NCBI GenBank assembly: GCA_031308135.1
Contig: JAHLJT010000631.1
Coordinates: forward strand, 227,688,636 to 227,752,635
Length of the DNA: 64,000 nucleotides
Direction: 5' to 3'
DNA from: Acheta domesticus
Lineage: Eukaryota; Arthropoda; Insecta; Orthoptera; Gryllidae
The notes beneath the pieces are model-generated. The model did no database searches and was not told the DNA's origin. It saw nothing but the letters and a program-made list of their open reading frames with translations. Below are positions 12,826-25,500 of the stretch, in pieces; position 1 is the stretch's first letter; each line of letters begins with the position of its first letter. A program made the position numbers and the translations under genes.

Positions 12826-13260
12826 TCATCTCAGTTGCGCCCTGCGCTCAGATAAGACGTCGAAGGCTCCAATAACTAACGCATGCCCCTTAACCTCCAT
12901 GTAATCATGAGAGGTCACTTCGGGGCACAGTCCTCGTGATAGCAAGACCCGCGCCTCGGAGTTCCCCCCTCCGCCCGTGATAAGGGCCACCCAGAACGCG
13001 CTTGCGTCTCTGACCATAACAAGTATCTCCCCCTCCACCATGTACTTACAAACAGGAGTGGGGATGTAGTCTATATAGTTCCTAAGGAGATATTGTAAAG
13101 GGTTCACAACCATTTTCGACTTTGTAATAGAAATTTGTATAACCTGTATTTTATTCACTTCTGTAATAAATTCGGTGTGTTCACACTCTCTGAGTTTCAT
13201 TTCACTAAGTCTGTCTGGAGAACTGTCGACTTGCCATCGACGTATTTTACTCTCGTTTGC
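12826..13260 (-). CDS. Hypothetical open frame, function unknown
   Basis: A minus-strand frame of about 145 codons, open from the edge of the downstream hAT element (13275) to a TGA at 12826. Base composition is closer to 50% GC than the surrounding DNA. Visible features are a run GITGGGGNSE-like glycine patch, LSRGLCPEVTSHDYMEV and GHALVIGAFDVL near the C-terminus; I recognise none of them. The predicted start at 13302 lies inside the hAT terminus, so the real 5' end is elsewhere or the gene was cut by that insertion. A plus-strand frame at 12545-12904 overlaps its 3' end; at most one is real. It could be a single exon, a gene remnant or a chance open frame. Confidence 0.25.
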   Translation of the reverse strand, partial: ANESKIRRWQVDSSPDRLSEMKLRECEHTEFITEVNKIQVIQISITKSKMVVNPLQYLLRNYIDYIPTPVCKYMVEGEILVMVRDASAFWVALITGGGGNSEARVLLSRGLCPEVTSHDYMEVKGHALVIGAFDVLSERRAQLR

Positions 13261-14182
13261 GAGCAGTTGTGAAGTAGGGATGTTACAACGGTCACAAAAC
13301 ATCGATGTACAAAATTAAAACATTGATGTTAATAATACATCGATCAAAACAATCCATGGTTTGAAACATCGATGATTTAAAGCTAGTTTAGTAATCTATT
13401 GCATTAAACCCGGGCGCAACAAAATTGAATTTGTCAATTGCCATGTTTATCTATTTAAATTTAAGGTTTAACTGAGAAAAAAGCAAAAAAATGAAAACAA
13501 AGGACAAAATTATAATTTAGCGCCCAGGGCCATCTAAAAAAAAGATGATCAGTTATCACTTCGCCAAAGAAGGATATGAGTAGAAGAGGGAAGGCAGTTG
13601 AGGGTATATGTGCTGACCGCCTCTCCATAGGCGAAATAGAAAATACTGGGAGGACATCGGCGTCTTCTCGGAAGAGAGACACTACTCGATGAAGGTTGTA
13701 AAAGCAGCGTTCGTTTCGTTCAAAGACAAAAACGGACTATGACAGTAAGCACAGGAATGAAATAGATTTTTGCCACAAAAATGGAGTATCTGCGACGTTA
13801 TTTTTTATTTACTAAAACCAGGCCGTCAAGTCATGACCGTACGGGTATTCGTGGGTCACGCCGAGACCTCCTACCTCCGACGCATTATCAGGGATCATAA
13901 CGCCCTTCCCAGGTTAGCTAAACAAACCTCAACCTTCCCTCTCCCTCTCTCTAGACCACGTACTGGGATTATATGTGGGTTGCAACAACGTACAGTCACA
14001 GAAAGAAATATATATTCGAAAGACAAAACACAGTAAACAGGGTATAATAACTGCTACAAAAATGGAATGAATTACTAGATGAAATTATTGGATAAAATTA
14101 CCCAAAACAAATAAGATAAATGAAAAGAAAAGAATACGAAAAAAGTACTGTCATGTTCCAAAAGTTCTTATATCAAGTAAGC

Positions 14183-14331
14183 GGCCGTCCATAAATTGCG
14201 TAACGCAAATTTCGAGTATTTTCAATATCCCCTCCCCCTTGAAACGCAATTCTCTATCTCTTTATAACGCAGAGTGACGCTGACTCAGACCCCCACCCTC
14301 CCCTTTAGCGTTACGTAATTTATGGATAACT
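14183..14331. mobile_element. MITE of about 150 bp nested in the hAT element
   Basis: Inverted ends TCCATAAATTGCGTAACGC (14188-14206) and GCGTTACGTAATTTATGGA (14308-14326) differ at one base. The interior is pyrimidine-rich on one side. It resembles a widespread animal MITE type, but I cannot assign the superfamily. Confidence 0.75.
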
Positions 14332-14838
14332 CCTAAGGTCACGAGCATAACATCATTATTTACCTTTCACTTCCGCCTTCCCTGAAGACTATACTTGTGT
14401 TCAATGAATTATGGTCTTTTATACAAAAAATGTTCCCAGATTCCACTTGCCTGGTTGCTGTGACGACAGCTTTCCCCGCTGGCTGCTTCGCTCGCAGCAT
14501 CCCTCTAGTTATCTCACCATCCTTCAGCTACTAAATATTGCCGCTCTCCGGACGTGTGCATGACTCGCAATCCGTCGGCCGTCTGCCTCTGGCCAGCCTA
14601 CCCCGCCAATGCTCGCTCCTGCCGCTCCACCCCTCAGTTCCTTCCCCTATCTTGACGAGAGCTCACCGAAGCGTCCAATCACGACATTGGCTCGGCCGCG
14701 GAGCTGTCGGGAACAAACCCGATGATTGTGTCTCTCTCAATGAGAACCAGATCCAACACTCTTCCATTCATCCACACAATGTGGATACGTCAGTGGTACT
14801 AGCACTAGTGGACAGTGGTATGCAAATTTCCATAATGA

Positions 14839-14902
14839 CAACTTGGTAAAGGTTAAAATATGAAATAAAACATTATATCATATTTTAACTTTTACCAAAT
14901 TG
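14839..14902. repeat. 25-bp stem hairpin inside the hAT element
   Basis: Arms 14839-14863 and 14878-14902 are complementary except at two positions, separated by a 14-nt AT-rich loop. It could be the remnant of another small inverted-repeat insertion. Confidence 0.7.
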
Positions 14903-15063
14903 TGGTTTGGGGGATATTTTACTTACAAACGAAACATTGAGGACAAACCGTCGGTGTTAAAAAACATCGGTTCTAATACACTGACATTTAAAACATCGAT
15001 GTTTCTTTAAAAATATCGATGTTTTTAAAACATCAATATCGAAATGGCATCCCTCTTGGGAAG

Positions 15064-15474
15064 TCGCTTTACGAGAAGTGTCGAGACGGCGTCATAGAGA
15101 CGTGGGAATGAGATGCAAGGCAGGGATGAACTCACAGTGGTGAGAGAGGTTCACGAACCAAACACATGAACATCTTAACGTACGCCATAATGACCGTGCA
15201 AACACAGTCATTCATCGATACCAATAACGTGAATGTACAAGAAAAAGACGTTAAGTAAATCTAGGGGTATGTTGTAGCAAAACTGCTTCTGTACAAAACC
15301 CCAAAAATTGTTTTTCCCAAAACGTAGCCGCTGCTCAAGAATAACAAATACTCGAGTAATACTGTAAGAAATGAAATATTTTAGCAAAACCCGTCTTCAC
15401 AAATACTGCAATAATATTCTACAGTAAGAATTAAGTTCTGTACTACCAAGAATATAAATTAATGGTGCTAAAAC
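15064..15474. other. Unassigned DNA upstream of R1
   Basis: No exon, RNA gene or element boundary recognised. Confidence 0.4.
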
Positions 15475-16125
15475 TACTTTCCCGCTCGTATTTTCACTTA
15501 AAATTACGCAAAAATTACTAAAATTTTCGAAAAATTGTACATGACCTTTTTTCAAAATCTATTTTTAAGAAACAGATTTAATTAAGGAAAAAATCTCTAT
15601 CTTCATTATTGTAGTTGTAGGAAGGCGCCGAAAAATGTTTCATTTTTTGCAATTTTCGAAAAATTAGTTTTCAACGAAAGTGAGACCTGCACCATCATAT
15701 TAAACGTCCTTCACCCTATCGAATAAACAATAATTTAAAACATTGGAGCTATTTTTTTGAACATTTTGAAAATGTTCTAAGGGCTTTATATAAATTTGCC
15801 CCTAACATTAAAATTTCGGTTTCAAATTCGAGGGGCCGCGACAACAGCCAGATCAATTGGGGAATATACATTTTGGAGAAAATCAGATGAACAGTTTAGC
15901 CGCTAGCGTTCTTTGCAGACGGTCAGACGGACGGACAGACAGACAGACACGTTTTGCAGTCATTCGATTTTGCGGTATCCATCAAATTCGGATCCATAAA
16001 AAATGATTCTGGTTACACCAAGTGTTAGAGGACCTTTTTTAAAAATTTAAAAACTGGATTTATCCACTTTTTTAATTACCAGGGCCCGGCAATATGCGTT
16101 TTCGGCCAAAAATTCGCCCGTGAAG
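15475..16125 (+). repeat. R1 repeat, 3' half, next to the takeout promoter
   Basis: Carries the CGCAAAAATTAC module, the GGGGCCGCGAC segment, GACGGACAGACAGACAGAC near 15925, CATTCGATTTTGCGGTATC and the CCAGGGCCCGGCAAT motif near 16080. It ends about 200 bp before the takeout start codon, where composition changes abruptly to GC-rich. Confidence 0.8.
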
Positions 16126-16560
16126 AAGGTAAGATTCCGTTGCGCTATCGTGACCTCCGACAAGCCGGAGGAGCCGGCGGCGTGGCGCGGGCAGCAGGGC
16201 GGAAGCAAGGAGTTGTTGCGGGGCCGTGGGCGAGGGCGCGCAAAACAAGGGCGATGGGTGTTCGGCTGCAAATAAATGCCGCGGACGCTGGCTCCTGCAG
16301 CCACTTCGCACCGTCCTGGGATCGCGAAGATGGCTCCATCCCTCCAGCTCGCCGCCGCCATCGCTCTGCTGCTGGCGGGAGACCCCGCGGCGGCCGCCAC
16401 CGACAAGCTGCGTGAGTACACATCGCAAGTTGGGGGAAGGAACGGCGGACTCTGTTCACTATCTCGTGTTTCCGGGCGCGTCCGCTGATAAAATCATTAC
16501 TCCCGTAAGTATAGTGCGCGGGTTTTTTTTATCGCGGCAAGTGGCGGTGATGTGCCGCTA
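16126..16560 (+). promoter_or_regulatory. CpG-rich promoter-proximal region of the takeout gene
   Basis: A sharp GC- and CpG-rich island in an AT-rich window, centred on the first coding exon. No strong TATA box is evident (a weak AAATAAAT lies near 16270). The several overlapping open frames on both strands here arise from the composition; only the frame from 16330 joins to the downstream exons. Confidence 0.5.
16330..16411 (+). CDS. Takeout-family gene, exon 1
   Basis: Encodes the signal peptide (MAPSLQLAAAIALLLAG and following Ala-rich stretch) through DKL. Ends in phase 1 at a GTGAGT donor. GC-rich, unlike the other exons. Confidence 0.88.
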
Positions 16561-19500
16561 GATGGTAAGATCCGGCCCTGACCTACAGATCTGCTAGAGT
16601 ATACTGCGATTTTTGTAGGAAGAGCTCTCAAGGCCACTCAAATCCCATCTTCGCGATGGAATATGTCACGGCATTTGGCGTCTTTTCTCGGTCTTGCCGG
16701 TAGAAGTCGCATGATCGCAAGCACTGCTTCATACGGTCGCGATCGTGCGAAATCTAGCGGAACGACTGTGAATGACACGAAATGCCGTGACATATTCCAT
16801 CGCGAAGATGGGATTTGAGTTATCTTGAGAGCTCTTCCTACAAAAATCGCAGTATAGTTTGCCCTCCAACAAGTATTTCTCACCGTCCCAGTCGGATCAT
16901 GCTCTAAGCCAGATCTGCACAAGCGCACCATTTGAGCCCCTTCTTGGGGAAGCCCGCGCCCCACGCCCCACGGCGCCCCATGAGAACTATAAAAGTTGAC
17001 ATAATCCCTGACGGCCGAGCTGTCCCTTCACTTTACTGATCGTCGGTTCAATGCTAAGTGCGAGCTTGAATTTTTATTCACGGAGAGAAATGGAGCAACA
17101 ACGAGTCTCTTATGTCAGAAGATGGTGTCGGAGAAAAAGTAACGGCAAAAAGTAAAATTTAAACATTTAAAAAAGTATGGTCAAGTGTATTACAACCAGA
17201 TATTTCTGAACTAAATGTATGAAGAGTGTATTATTATTAACAATGAGAAATGGTTAAATTTTCTGTTCTTCTAATTTATATTACAAATATTTTCAAATCA
17301 GTTGCAACAGTAACTAGTGGTGCTACAGAATGGCACAGACTTTCCCCTATTGGTTTTATATTTCCTTGGGTCTGAGCTAGCTATTCGAAATTGCAACATA
17401 CTTGTGCCAGCTGCCATCTATTGCCGACCCAAGTAATTTTTCTTTACATTTTCTTAATTTTTCGGTTTCCTAATGGTAGAACGGAAATATTAATTTTAAA
17501 ATATTAAAGAACAGTAAAACCTCGTCGTAAATGGCAATTTCCTTTGAAAAATTTGGCGCCGTTATTAAAAAAATGACGTTCAAGCTGTACTAAAAATGGG
17601 AAATTTCAAGCTCTTTTTCACAGAAAACTTTTGAGTTTTGGAAAAACTTTAAGGGGAGTCATTTGAAAAACTTACACTCACAAATACAATGGTGTTTACA
17701 AATTTCTGGAAATGTGCATATTAAAGGTGAGAGAGATTTTTAAAAAACATACATTTATGTCATTTTTGCAAAAACGAAAAAATACCCCAAATTGAACTTT
17801 ACGTTATGTAAAAGTGTGTAATTAGCACTATCATTTTCAAAAGTTAAAAAAAATGGAGTCACTTATGAGAAAATGGCGTTTGAGCGTTTCTGAAAATGTG
17901 GAATTTTGGGCTACTTTTCACAGAAAACTTGACTTCTCGAGAAACATTACTTAATATTATTTAACGCACGTGTACTCGTGAATATAATAATGCAAACAAA
18001 TCGCCGCTAATGTTAATATTAAAGGCGTGAGAGACAGGTCAAAAAAATTAGTTTCGTAATTTTTGGAAAAACAAAAGAATAGAGCAATATGGCGTTTATG
18101 TCATCTCAGAGTACATTTATCATTATCCCTACCAAAAGTTAGAAGAAAACATTTGGAGCCGTTTTTGAGAAAATCTTGTTTTTGTAATTTTTTAAAATTT
18201 CACATATTGCACGCAATATTGCGCGAAAACGACTAACATTTTGAAAAAATGAACATGACCTTAAAGAAAGAACTCACTATGAAAAACAAATTTCATTTGA
18301 AGGAAAAATCTCTATCAGCAATTTTGTAGTTGGAGGAAGACGTCGAATAAAATTCAAATTTTTGCAATTTTTGAAAATCCAGAGTTCACCGCGAAATTAG
18401 GACCTATGCCACTTTTAGAAGTGTATTTTACTTTATTCTTACAAGAAATTTAAAGAAAAATTTGGAGCTGTTTTCGAAAAAAAATTGAAAATGTCTGGCG
18501 GGCTTTACGTAAAGTGCCCCCACATTTTACGGAATCATTTTCAAAATCTGAAAGATTGGAGTCGAGTCAGATCGTTAGGGGTTTCTTCAATTTGAAAAAA
18601 ATCGTACGTATGGTTTAGGCGGTAGTAGTGTTCAGAGACAGACGGACAGACGAACGGACGGACGTTTTCCTTTCAATTGGTTTTTCGGTATCAAGGACTA
18701 ACAAAATAGGGATTCTGGATACACTACGTGTTAGGGGATTTTTTTCCCTTAATTTAGCAAGTGGCAAGAGCTTGCGTTATCAGGGCCCAGCAATGAATTT
18801 TTTTCTGCCGTAAATTCGGCATATTTTCGCGCATCATTACAAAACTTTCCCTATACTTCGTATATTACTCCGTACATACGTACGTATACGGGAAAGTAAA
18901 AATTGACCGTGAAATGTGTAGAAGTTGTCGAGCAATTTATTCTGAAATAGAAGTATACAAAACCTCCCCTCTCCAGAAACTACAGCCGTTTTTTCAAGTT
19001 TTAGTTCAACATAATTCAACACATTTCCGTCTCAAGAGCCGAAGGGGCTCCCGGGTGGGAGGGCCCGGGTCCTGCTACCGAGGGCAGCGGTCACTTGCCC
19101 CAAAAGTGAAAGTCTCTCACTAGAAGCCGGTGGGGCGCGGAAGGGCTGCCATGGCCGTCGTGAGGCGCGTTGCTGGGGCCCCTGTGCAAGCCTACTCTAA
19201 GCTTGCCACTGGGCTCCTGACATGTGGTAGTGTAGTGTATAAAACTGTTAGTGTGTGTAATGTATGAAAGTGTAAGTGTGTGTAAGGGCTAAAAGAGAAC
19301 AAGGAAGAGGAAAGAAACATCTCGCGCGGTCCGTGTCCGTTTGTTAGGGTACTCCTTCGTTTTTGCCTGGTTTTGATCGGAGAAACTCCGGAAAAACTAC
19401 CGATCAGAGCAGCCGGTAGAATTCTCCTCCAGAAATCAAATGACTTCGACCTAGTACGCAGCTTGTGTCGAAAATCCTGCCTCGGTCGGCTCTTTGTTCG

Positions 19501-22500
19501 TTTTCTATGGTGATACATACATATGGTGATACATATGTATCTTTTCGTAACGCTGTACTGTTAAAACGACTTAACGCAACAATTGTGAAAGATAATACGT
19601 GAGTGAAACCCAGTCTAAATCTGAAACTCTTGCGGTTAGTTCTGCAAGTTGGCACCGCAAATGATTTGGGTCTATTTTGGTTACGATTGCGTGAAATGTG
19701 AGCAGGTGATGTGGCGTTTAATGCAAATGATATTGACTGTCCGGGTGACGCCACGTCGAAGACTGTGGTGCCAACGCTTCGAACAACTTGTCGTGAACTT
19801 GCTCACTGCCGGTCAGAGGCACTGCAGTCTCAACTGATTCTCTGAGCCATCAAACTTGGTTCCCTATAAGGAGATATTACAAAACCTCTTGAACGACTTT
19901 CGGCAATAGTGCCTGAATTGATGGACTAAATTGATTATTTGTTGTTTGGTGTAATGACGTTAATCACTATATTCTAATATTCTAAAGTTATAACATCATT
20001 TTGACGCAACCAGCCAGAGACAAAATTGACATTCTTAACGGCCGACATCCAGTAAGAAATTAACAGTCGTTAAGACTCTTAACTTAAGAGCGATCGAAAC
20101 AAACGACTTGTAACTAAAGATACTGTATGAGTACATGAAGTCGAAAACATAGAATTTCGTGCTTTTCATTTCTTCTTTTTCTCACTTTTAATGACTTTTC
20201 ACGCAAAAACATTGTATTAAGAAAAGTACTGAACGACGCACGGCCAATAATTCAAATAACAGATTCGTTTGGTTATAAACCTCGGATATCACCTTGTGTT
20301 ACAAACTTCAGCCACAGTTGTTTAGTTGTTATGCTGTTTATTGGCATAACGACAATAATGATAGTAAAGAACAACGCATTAGATTTATGCCACTAAATTG
20401 CAAGTTTCAAATTGCGATCCCTCCATGTGATGTGTGAGGGAAAAAGTGAATTCCAGGTATATACTGGGACTCATCAATTTTCTCTAGCTCCGTATTTATT
20501 CCTGCATAAAATCATTTCTATATTATCTGTCCTAGTAAGTTCAAGACCATGCACTGAACTTCTAATAAATTTATGCCTAACTGTTTTAAACATTTTGAAA
20601 ATGTCCCAGAGGCTTTATGTAAAGTACCTCCAAAAATAAAATATCGGTTTATAATTCAAGGGGCCGCGACATCAGCTAGATCGAATATCAAATTTCGAAA
20701 TAACAATTTTGGCAAAATATGAATTTTGGAAAAAAAAATCGACTGAACGGTTTAGGCACTAGCGTTGTTCACAGACGGATGGACAGACATACGTTTTGCC
20801 GTCATTCGATTTTTCTGTATCAAGGACCCACAAAATACGGAACCTGGCTGCATGTGTCACAGGATTTTTTTTTCTGAATTTAGCAGCAGAATTTATCTAC
20901 TTTTTCGTTATCAGGCAATAAGAGTTTTTCTACCGAAACCTCGTTTTCTGGGCAGCATTACATACATTTCTCTTTACTGGATAAGCAGTAGCGAGAAAGT
21001 AAAAATGTGAGAGCTGCATAATTTCCTTTCAATTTTTGGGCGCATTAGAAATTAGTAATACAATGATTTTTGTTCCATGAAGGTAAGGGTGTAGCGGTCT
21101 GAAAGCACACTTTTTACCACTGGAATTGGACTTTAAATCCCGTTAAATCCATGTGAAATTTGTGGAGGAGAATAGGATTTTTGGTAGGTTTTCTCGGTGT
21201 TCCTGCGTTTATCTCTCCTCTCATTCCATCAGCTTCATTGTTCATCTTAATACATATTAAATCTTTATAATTAATTTCTTCATCGTCGTCACATATTGAA
21301 ATATTCATCCATTCTAAGTATGGTCAGAAGGTTTAGGCAGTGATATCGTATGACGAAAATTCGACTGTGGTAAATAATGTTTTTCGTGCACTCATAAAAG
21401 GAGTGCAACTGTGTTCACCTGCTTTTGGGTGCTTTATCAGAAGCCACCACTGACTTCACTATGACAAGAGTCCCTCGTATGTGATGTTTACTTGTTTGTC
21501 AGTTTCAAACACATGTTACAAATACTCGGCAAAACCTGAGTTAACTTCTTGAGAGTACCCAATATTCTGACCAAAATTATAGCATCAAACTGTAAATTCT
21601 TATTTGGGATTTGCAGAAAAATAATGTCAATATATAGATAATACTGTGCTGAACAATCAGAAGGTTGTGACCAAGGAAAGAGAGGTACTTGTGAAATACA
21701 AGTGTTAGGAAATCGTAATCATCGGTTTGTGATGTAAAAGAGCACACGTCGTACCGGAATTTATCAGAGGTATCTACGATATCAGCAAAATGTGTGTAAG
21801 AACTTGTGCAAATTCCCAGATCATTCAAAAAACTTGCAAGTGTGGCGTCAGTTTATGAAGATCGGCACATATTTTTGCCAATACGTATTGCAGAGGTATC
21901 TTCTTAACATCTATAATTTAGTAAATAATAATAATATTATTATTAATGATAAAAATAATATTAATAATAATAATTCGTGTTTTGAACACTAAGTAAACGT
22001 ACTTGTTTCAGCTCCTGGGTTCAAACTCTGCCATGTAGACGATGACAATTCGTGTTTTGAGGAAGCTTTGGTAGTAGCAGCTCAGCAACTTGTTCCAGGT
22101 AAGTCGTAAGGACTGTATTCAAAACGTGTGTAAATATGAACCAATGTAACATTAAAATCTAATGTTTGGCTTAACTGCAATAAGATCCATCATCAAATAT
22201 AAATGCATTGAGGTCACTTACAGGACTGCCAGATTTTGGTATTCCACCTTTGGAACCTCTTCACATCCCTCAGTTGAATATCGGGGACAACTCCGACTCA
22301 CCTGTCAATTTACAAATCAATATCACTGACATACTTATTTACAACCTTAAGGATGCCAAACCATCGAACATCAAGTGAGTATATATCAAAATCAACAGAA
22401 ATGCAGAGTTTCTATATATATAATGCATTGATTTTTTTAATGCGAAAATTTCTTACTTATTGTCATCAGATGCAAAAATTCGAAAAAAAATGGTAAATTT

Positions 22501-25500
22501 CATTAGTGATGCAATCAAGTGGAAAGGGCTTCATCCCAGCAGCCCACGAAATACTCACAAATATGTTAAAAAAATTATACAAAATCCGTAGCACATCTAA
22601 CTCACAGTAAACAAAAATTCACAAATATAGTATTTTCTAATCTTCTATCTTATCGAAAGTCATTCAATGCCTCAATTGAAAATAAAAATAAAAAATTTTA
22701 ATAAATTTAAATCAACAAAAATACATTTTAAATTCAGCTTGAATGAAATTGCCTTCCTATGAAAACATCAGGTCAGATAGACTAACACCTGAAGACCCCT
22801 CCCCCGACAAAAATTCTATTTGCGGCCCTAAAGTTATATTTTTTAAAAATTTCTTTAAATATACGAGGGTTGGGGTATAAGTCATGGAAACTAAATATAT
22901 TTTATAACATCAGTAACGGGTGAAAAATAGGAAATATACATATGAAAGTATAAGAAGTGCATGAACATGACGACACACCAAAATTGTGTTTCTCATATTT
23001 ATTAAGGTATTTGAAATGACGATACAGGTTTTATGTCCTAAAGTATTTTAGTATATAGGAGTTTACAATATTACAAAAGCATTGCATACCCGTTCTAAAG
23101 GCCCGATTAAGCAGATGATTGCCGTGGGTTCCACATAGGTTCGCATACTTACAGGTTATCACGTGCGTTGCTGATCACTGGTCGTACACATCCTCGCAGA
23201 AACTCTCGTGCGCAACTCGCGACTGTTCGGTACGAAAGGGCATTATTCCAAAGAGCCTCCACCAATTCTCTCTGACGTTCTCGGGCATTTCTCCCAATAA
23301 GAACGGCTGTCTTGATGTAAGGACGTTGCTCGAATCACGTTAAATTCATCTCGCACGGCGGTAGTCGGATAATTGGTTTTACGTTGCTCTCTGCGCTAAT
23401 ACATAGAGACACTCGCAGAGCCATCTGTTGTAAACGCACATTAGTACAGAATCTTTCACGTAACAAATAAAATTGTGTAATCCGATAACATTTCTTAAAA
23501 AAATTGTTGCCTTTAATTCTACTCCAACCCTTGTAGTTACGGATATAACTTGTTAACTATTTTTAGCTGGAGCTCAACATACGGCTTAAGAAAGAAAATT
23601 TTTGATGAATCTCGATACAATAAAGAACATGAGTTTTAAGTATTTATGCTTTCTATTATTAATAAAAATTGCTACTTCTTTATTTTCCAAATAAATAAAT
23701 GAACACATCAGTTAAATAACACTAATAATTATAGTTAATAACTATAATAGTTATTAATTAACAACCATAATAATAATTATTTTTATTATAATTATAATTT
23801 TATTAAACAATGAATTATATTTCCTTTTTACTTTAGTTTCGATTTTGAAAATTATCATTTATCAGCCCATGAACATGTAGAAAAAATCTATGGAGAAGCT
23901 AACTATGTAATGGGTGGTCGAATTCTTATGATTCCTGCACAGGGTGAAGGCAAAGTCACCTTCAATATATGTAAGTATTTTTGCATACAGTAGAATTTGC
24001 ATCAATAGAGTAAGTGGGAGAACTAGATCTTTTTGACGAGGCTTCTGTTTGAAAAACTAGTCTTTTTACAATAATATTGTAGTATTACCCCCCCCCTTAT
24101 TGGCATGAATTAAGAGACAGATATATCAAACAAAAAATGAAATTTTTACTGGGATGAAATGTGACGATAAATGCAAAATAACACTCAATTAATAAAATTT
24201 AGAATTTCAAACTATTATTTTTCATGGTAGCTTCAAAACAATTTTTACTCCTCCTTCATTCTCCACATATATTTTTATCTGTATTCATTTTCAGACAATT
24301 TGGAAAGTGAGATTACTATCAAAGGAGAGAAGCATGTCAAGAAAAATAAGGATCATATGAGAATTACTGACTTTATTTTCAACATCACTCATTTGGAAAA
24401 AATGGACATGCACTTCGACAACCTGTTTAACGGAGACCCGACGTTAGGTAGGTAAACGTGATCGCAATAATCAATTTAACTTAAAATATTTTTTATTCTT
24501 GGTACTTCCTATGTCTGATGTAATAAGCTAGAATGAAAATATATTACAATTCTTCTGAATTAACGCCCAGTTTCAATTCAAGTGCCCGAAATCTAATTGT
24601 AAGGAAGTTTTAGCATTTTAAAAGTTTAATTAAGATATTCAGAACAAGTCTCTCTAATCGTTTTGAGTTTGAATACTTATTAGTTCATTCAGACTGAAAA
24701 GCATGAAATATGTAATCAAACAAACGCAATAACATGTAACAAACGGAGAATATCTCGCACATATTTTGAAACTTTTTAAAGCAACACTATCGCTTGGTTT
24801 GGTTATCATTTGAACTAGAGATGCTACAGAATGGCAGAGACTTTCCCGTATTAGTTTTCTATTTGACTTGGTCTTGGCTAGCAATTCAGACATGACACAG
24901 ACATGCCAGCTGCCATCTATCGCCACCCACACTACATTTTTTTTTATATTTTCTTAATTTTTCGGTTTCCTAATTGTAGAACGGAAATATTATTTTCAGA
25001 ATATTAAAGAACAGTAATAACTTGTTCAAAATGGCAATTTTAATATTTTTAAACAAATAAGCACGTTTTATTAACAACTTTCCTCTTAGAATGGAAATAG
25101 AAAAATAGGAATGTGGGGGTTTAACATGCGATAGTTCTCGCACTATTATGAGGAGGTAGCAGGAAAAAATGTGTGCTACGGCACATCACAAAGAACAAAC
25201 TTTTTAAATTAGCTAAAGTAAAATAGCTTGAAAAAATGCAAAACAAAAATCAAAAACACGCTAGCCTACAAAACTACGTGACTTAATTTAAAACTAGTGG
25301 TCTTACAGAATGGCACAAACTTTCCCGTGTTAGTTTTCTATTTCCTTTGGTCTCAGCTAGTTATTCGGACTTGCCAAATTCTCTTGTCAGCTGCCACCTA
25401 TCGCCGCCCAAACTACATTGACATTTTATTAATTTTTCAGACTCCTAATTGGAGAAAGGGAAATTATTTTAAGAATATTAAAGAACAGTAGTACCTCGTC

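Larger units (their letters stand above)
13275..15055. mobile_element. Non-autonomous hAT element, 1.78 kb
   Basis: Ends are TAGGGATGTTAC (left) and the complement of GAGGGATGCCAT (right), matching the hAT terminal style. An 8-bp target duplication differs at one base: TTGTGAAG at 13267-13274 and TTGGGAAG at 15056-15063. Both subterminal regions are rich in ATCGATGT motifs (13300-13380 and 14990-15045). The interior has no recognisable transposase; a GC-rich segment at 14540-14720 and a nested MITE are present. Confidence 0.8.

Noticed and set aside
16047..16561. Six overlapping open frames on both strands around 16.0-16.6 kb
   Set aside because: They come from the GC-rich composition. Only the frame starting at 16330 joins in phase to downstream exons and gives a signal peptide.
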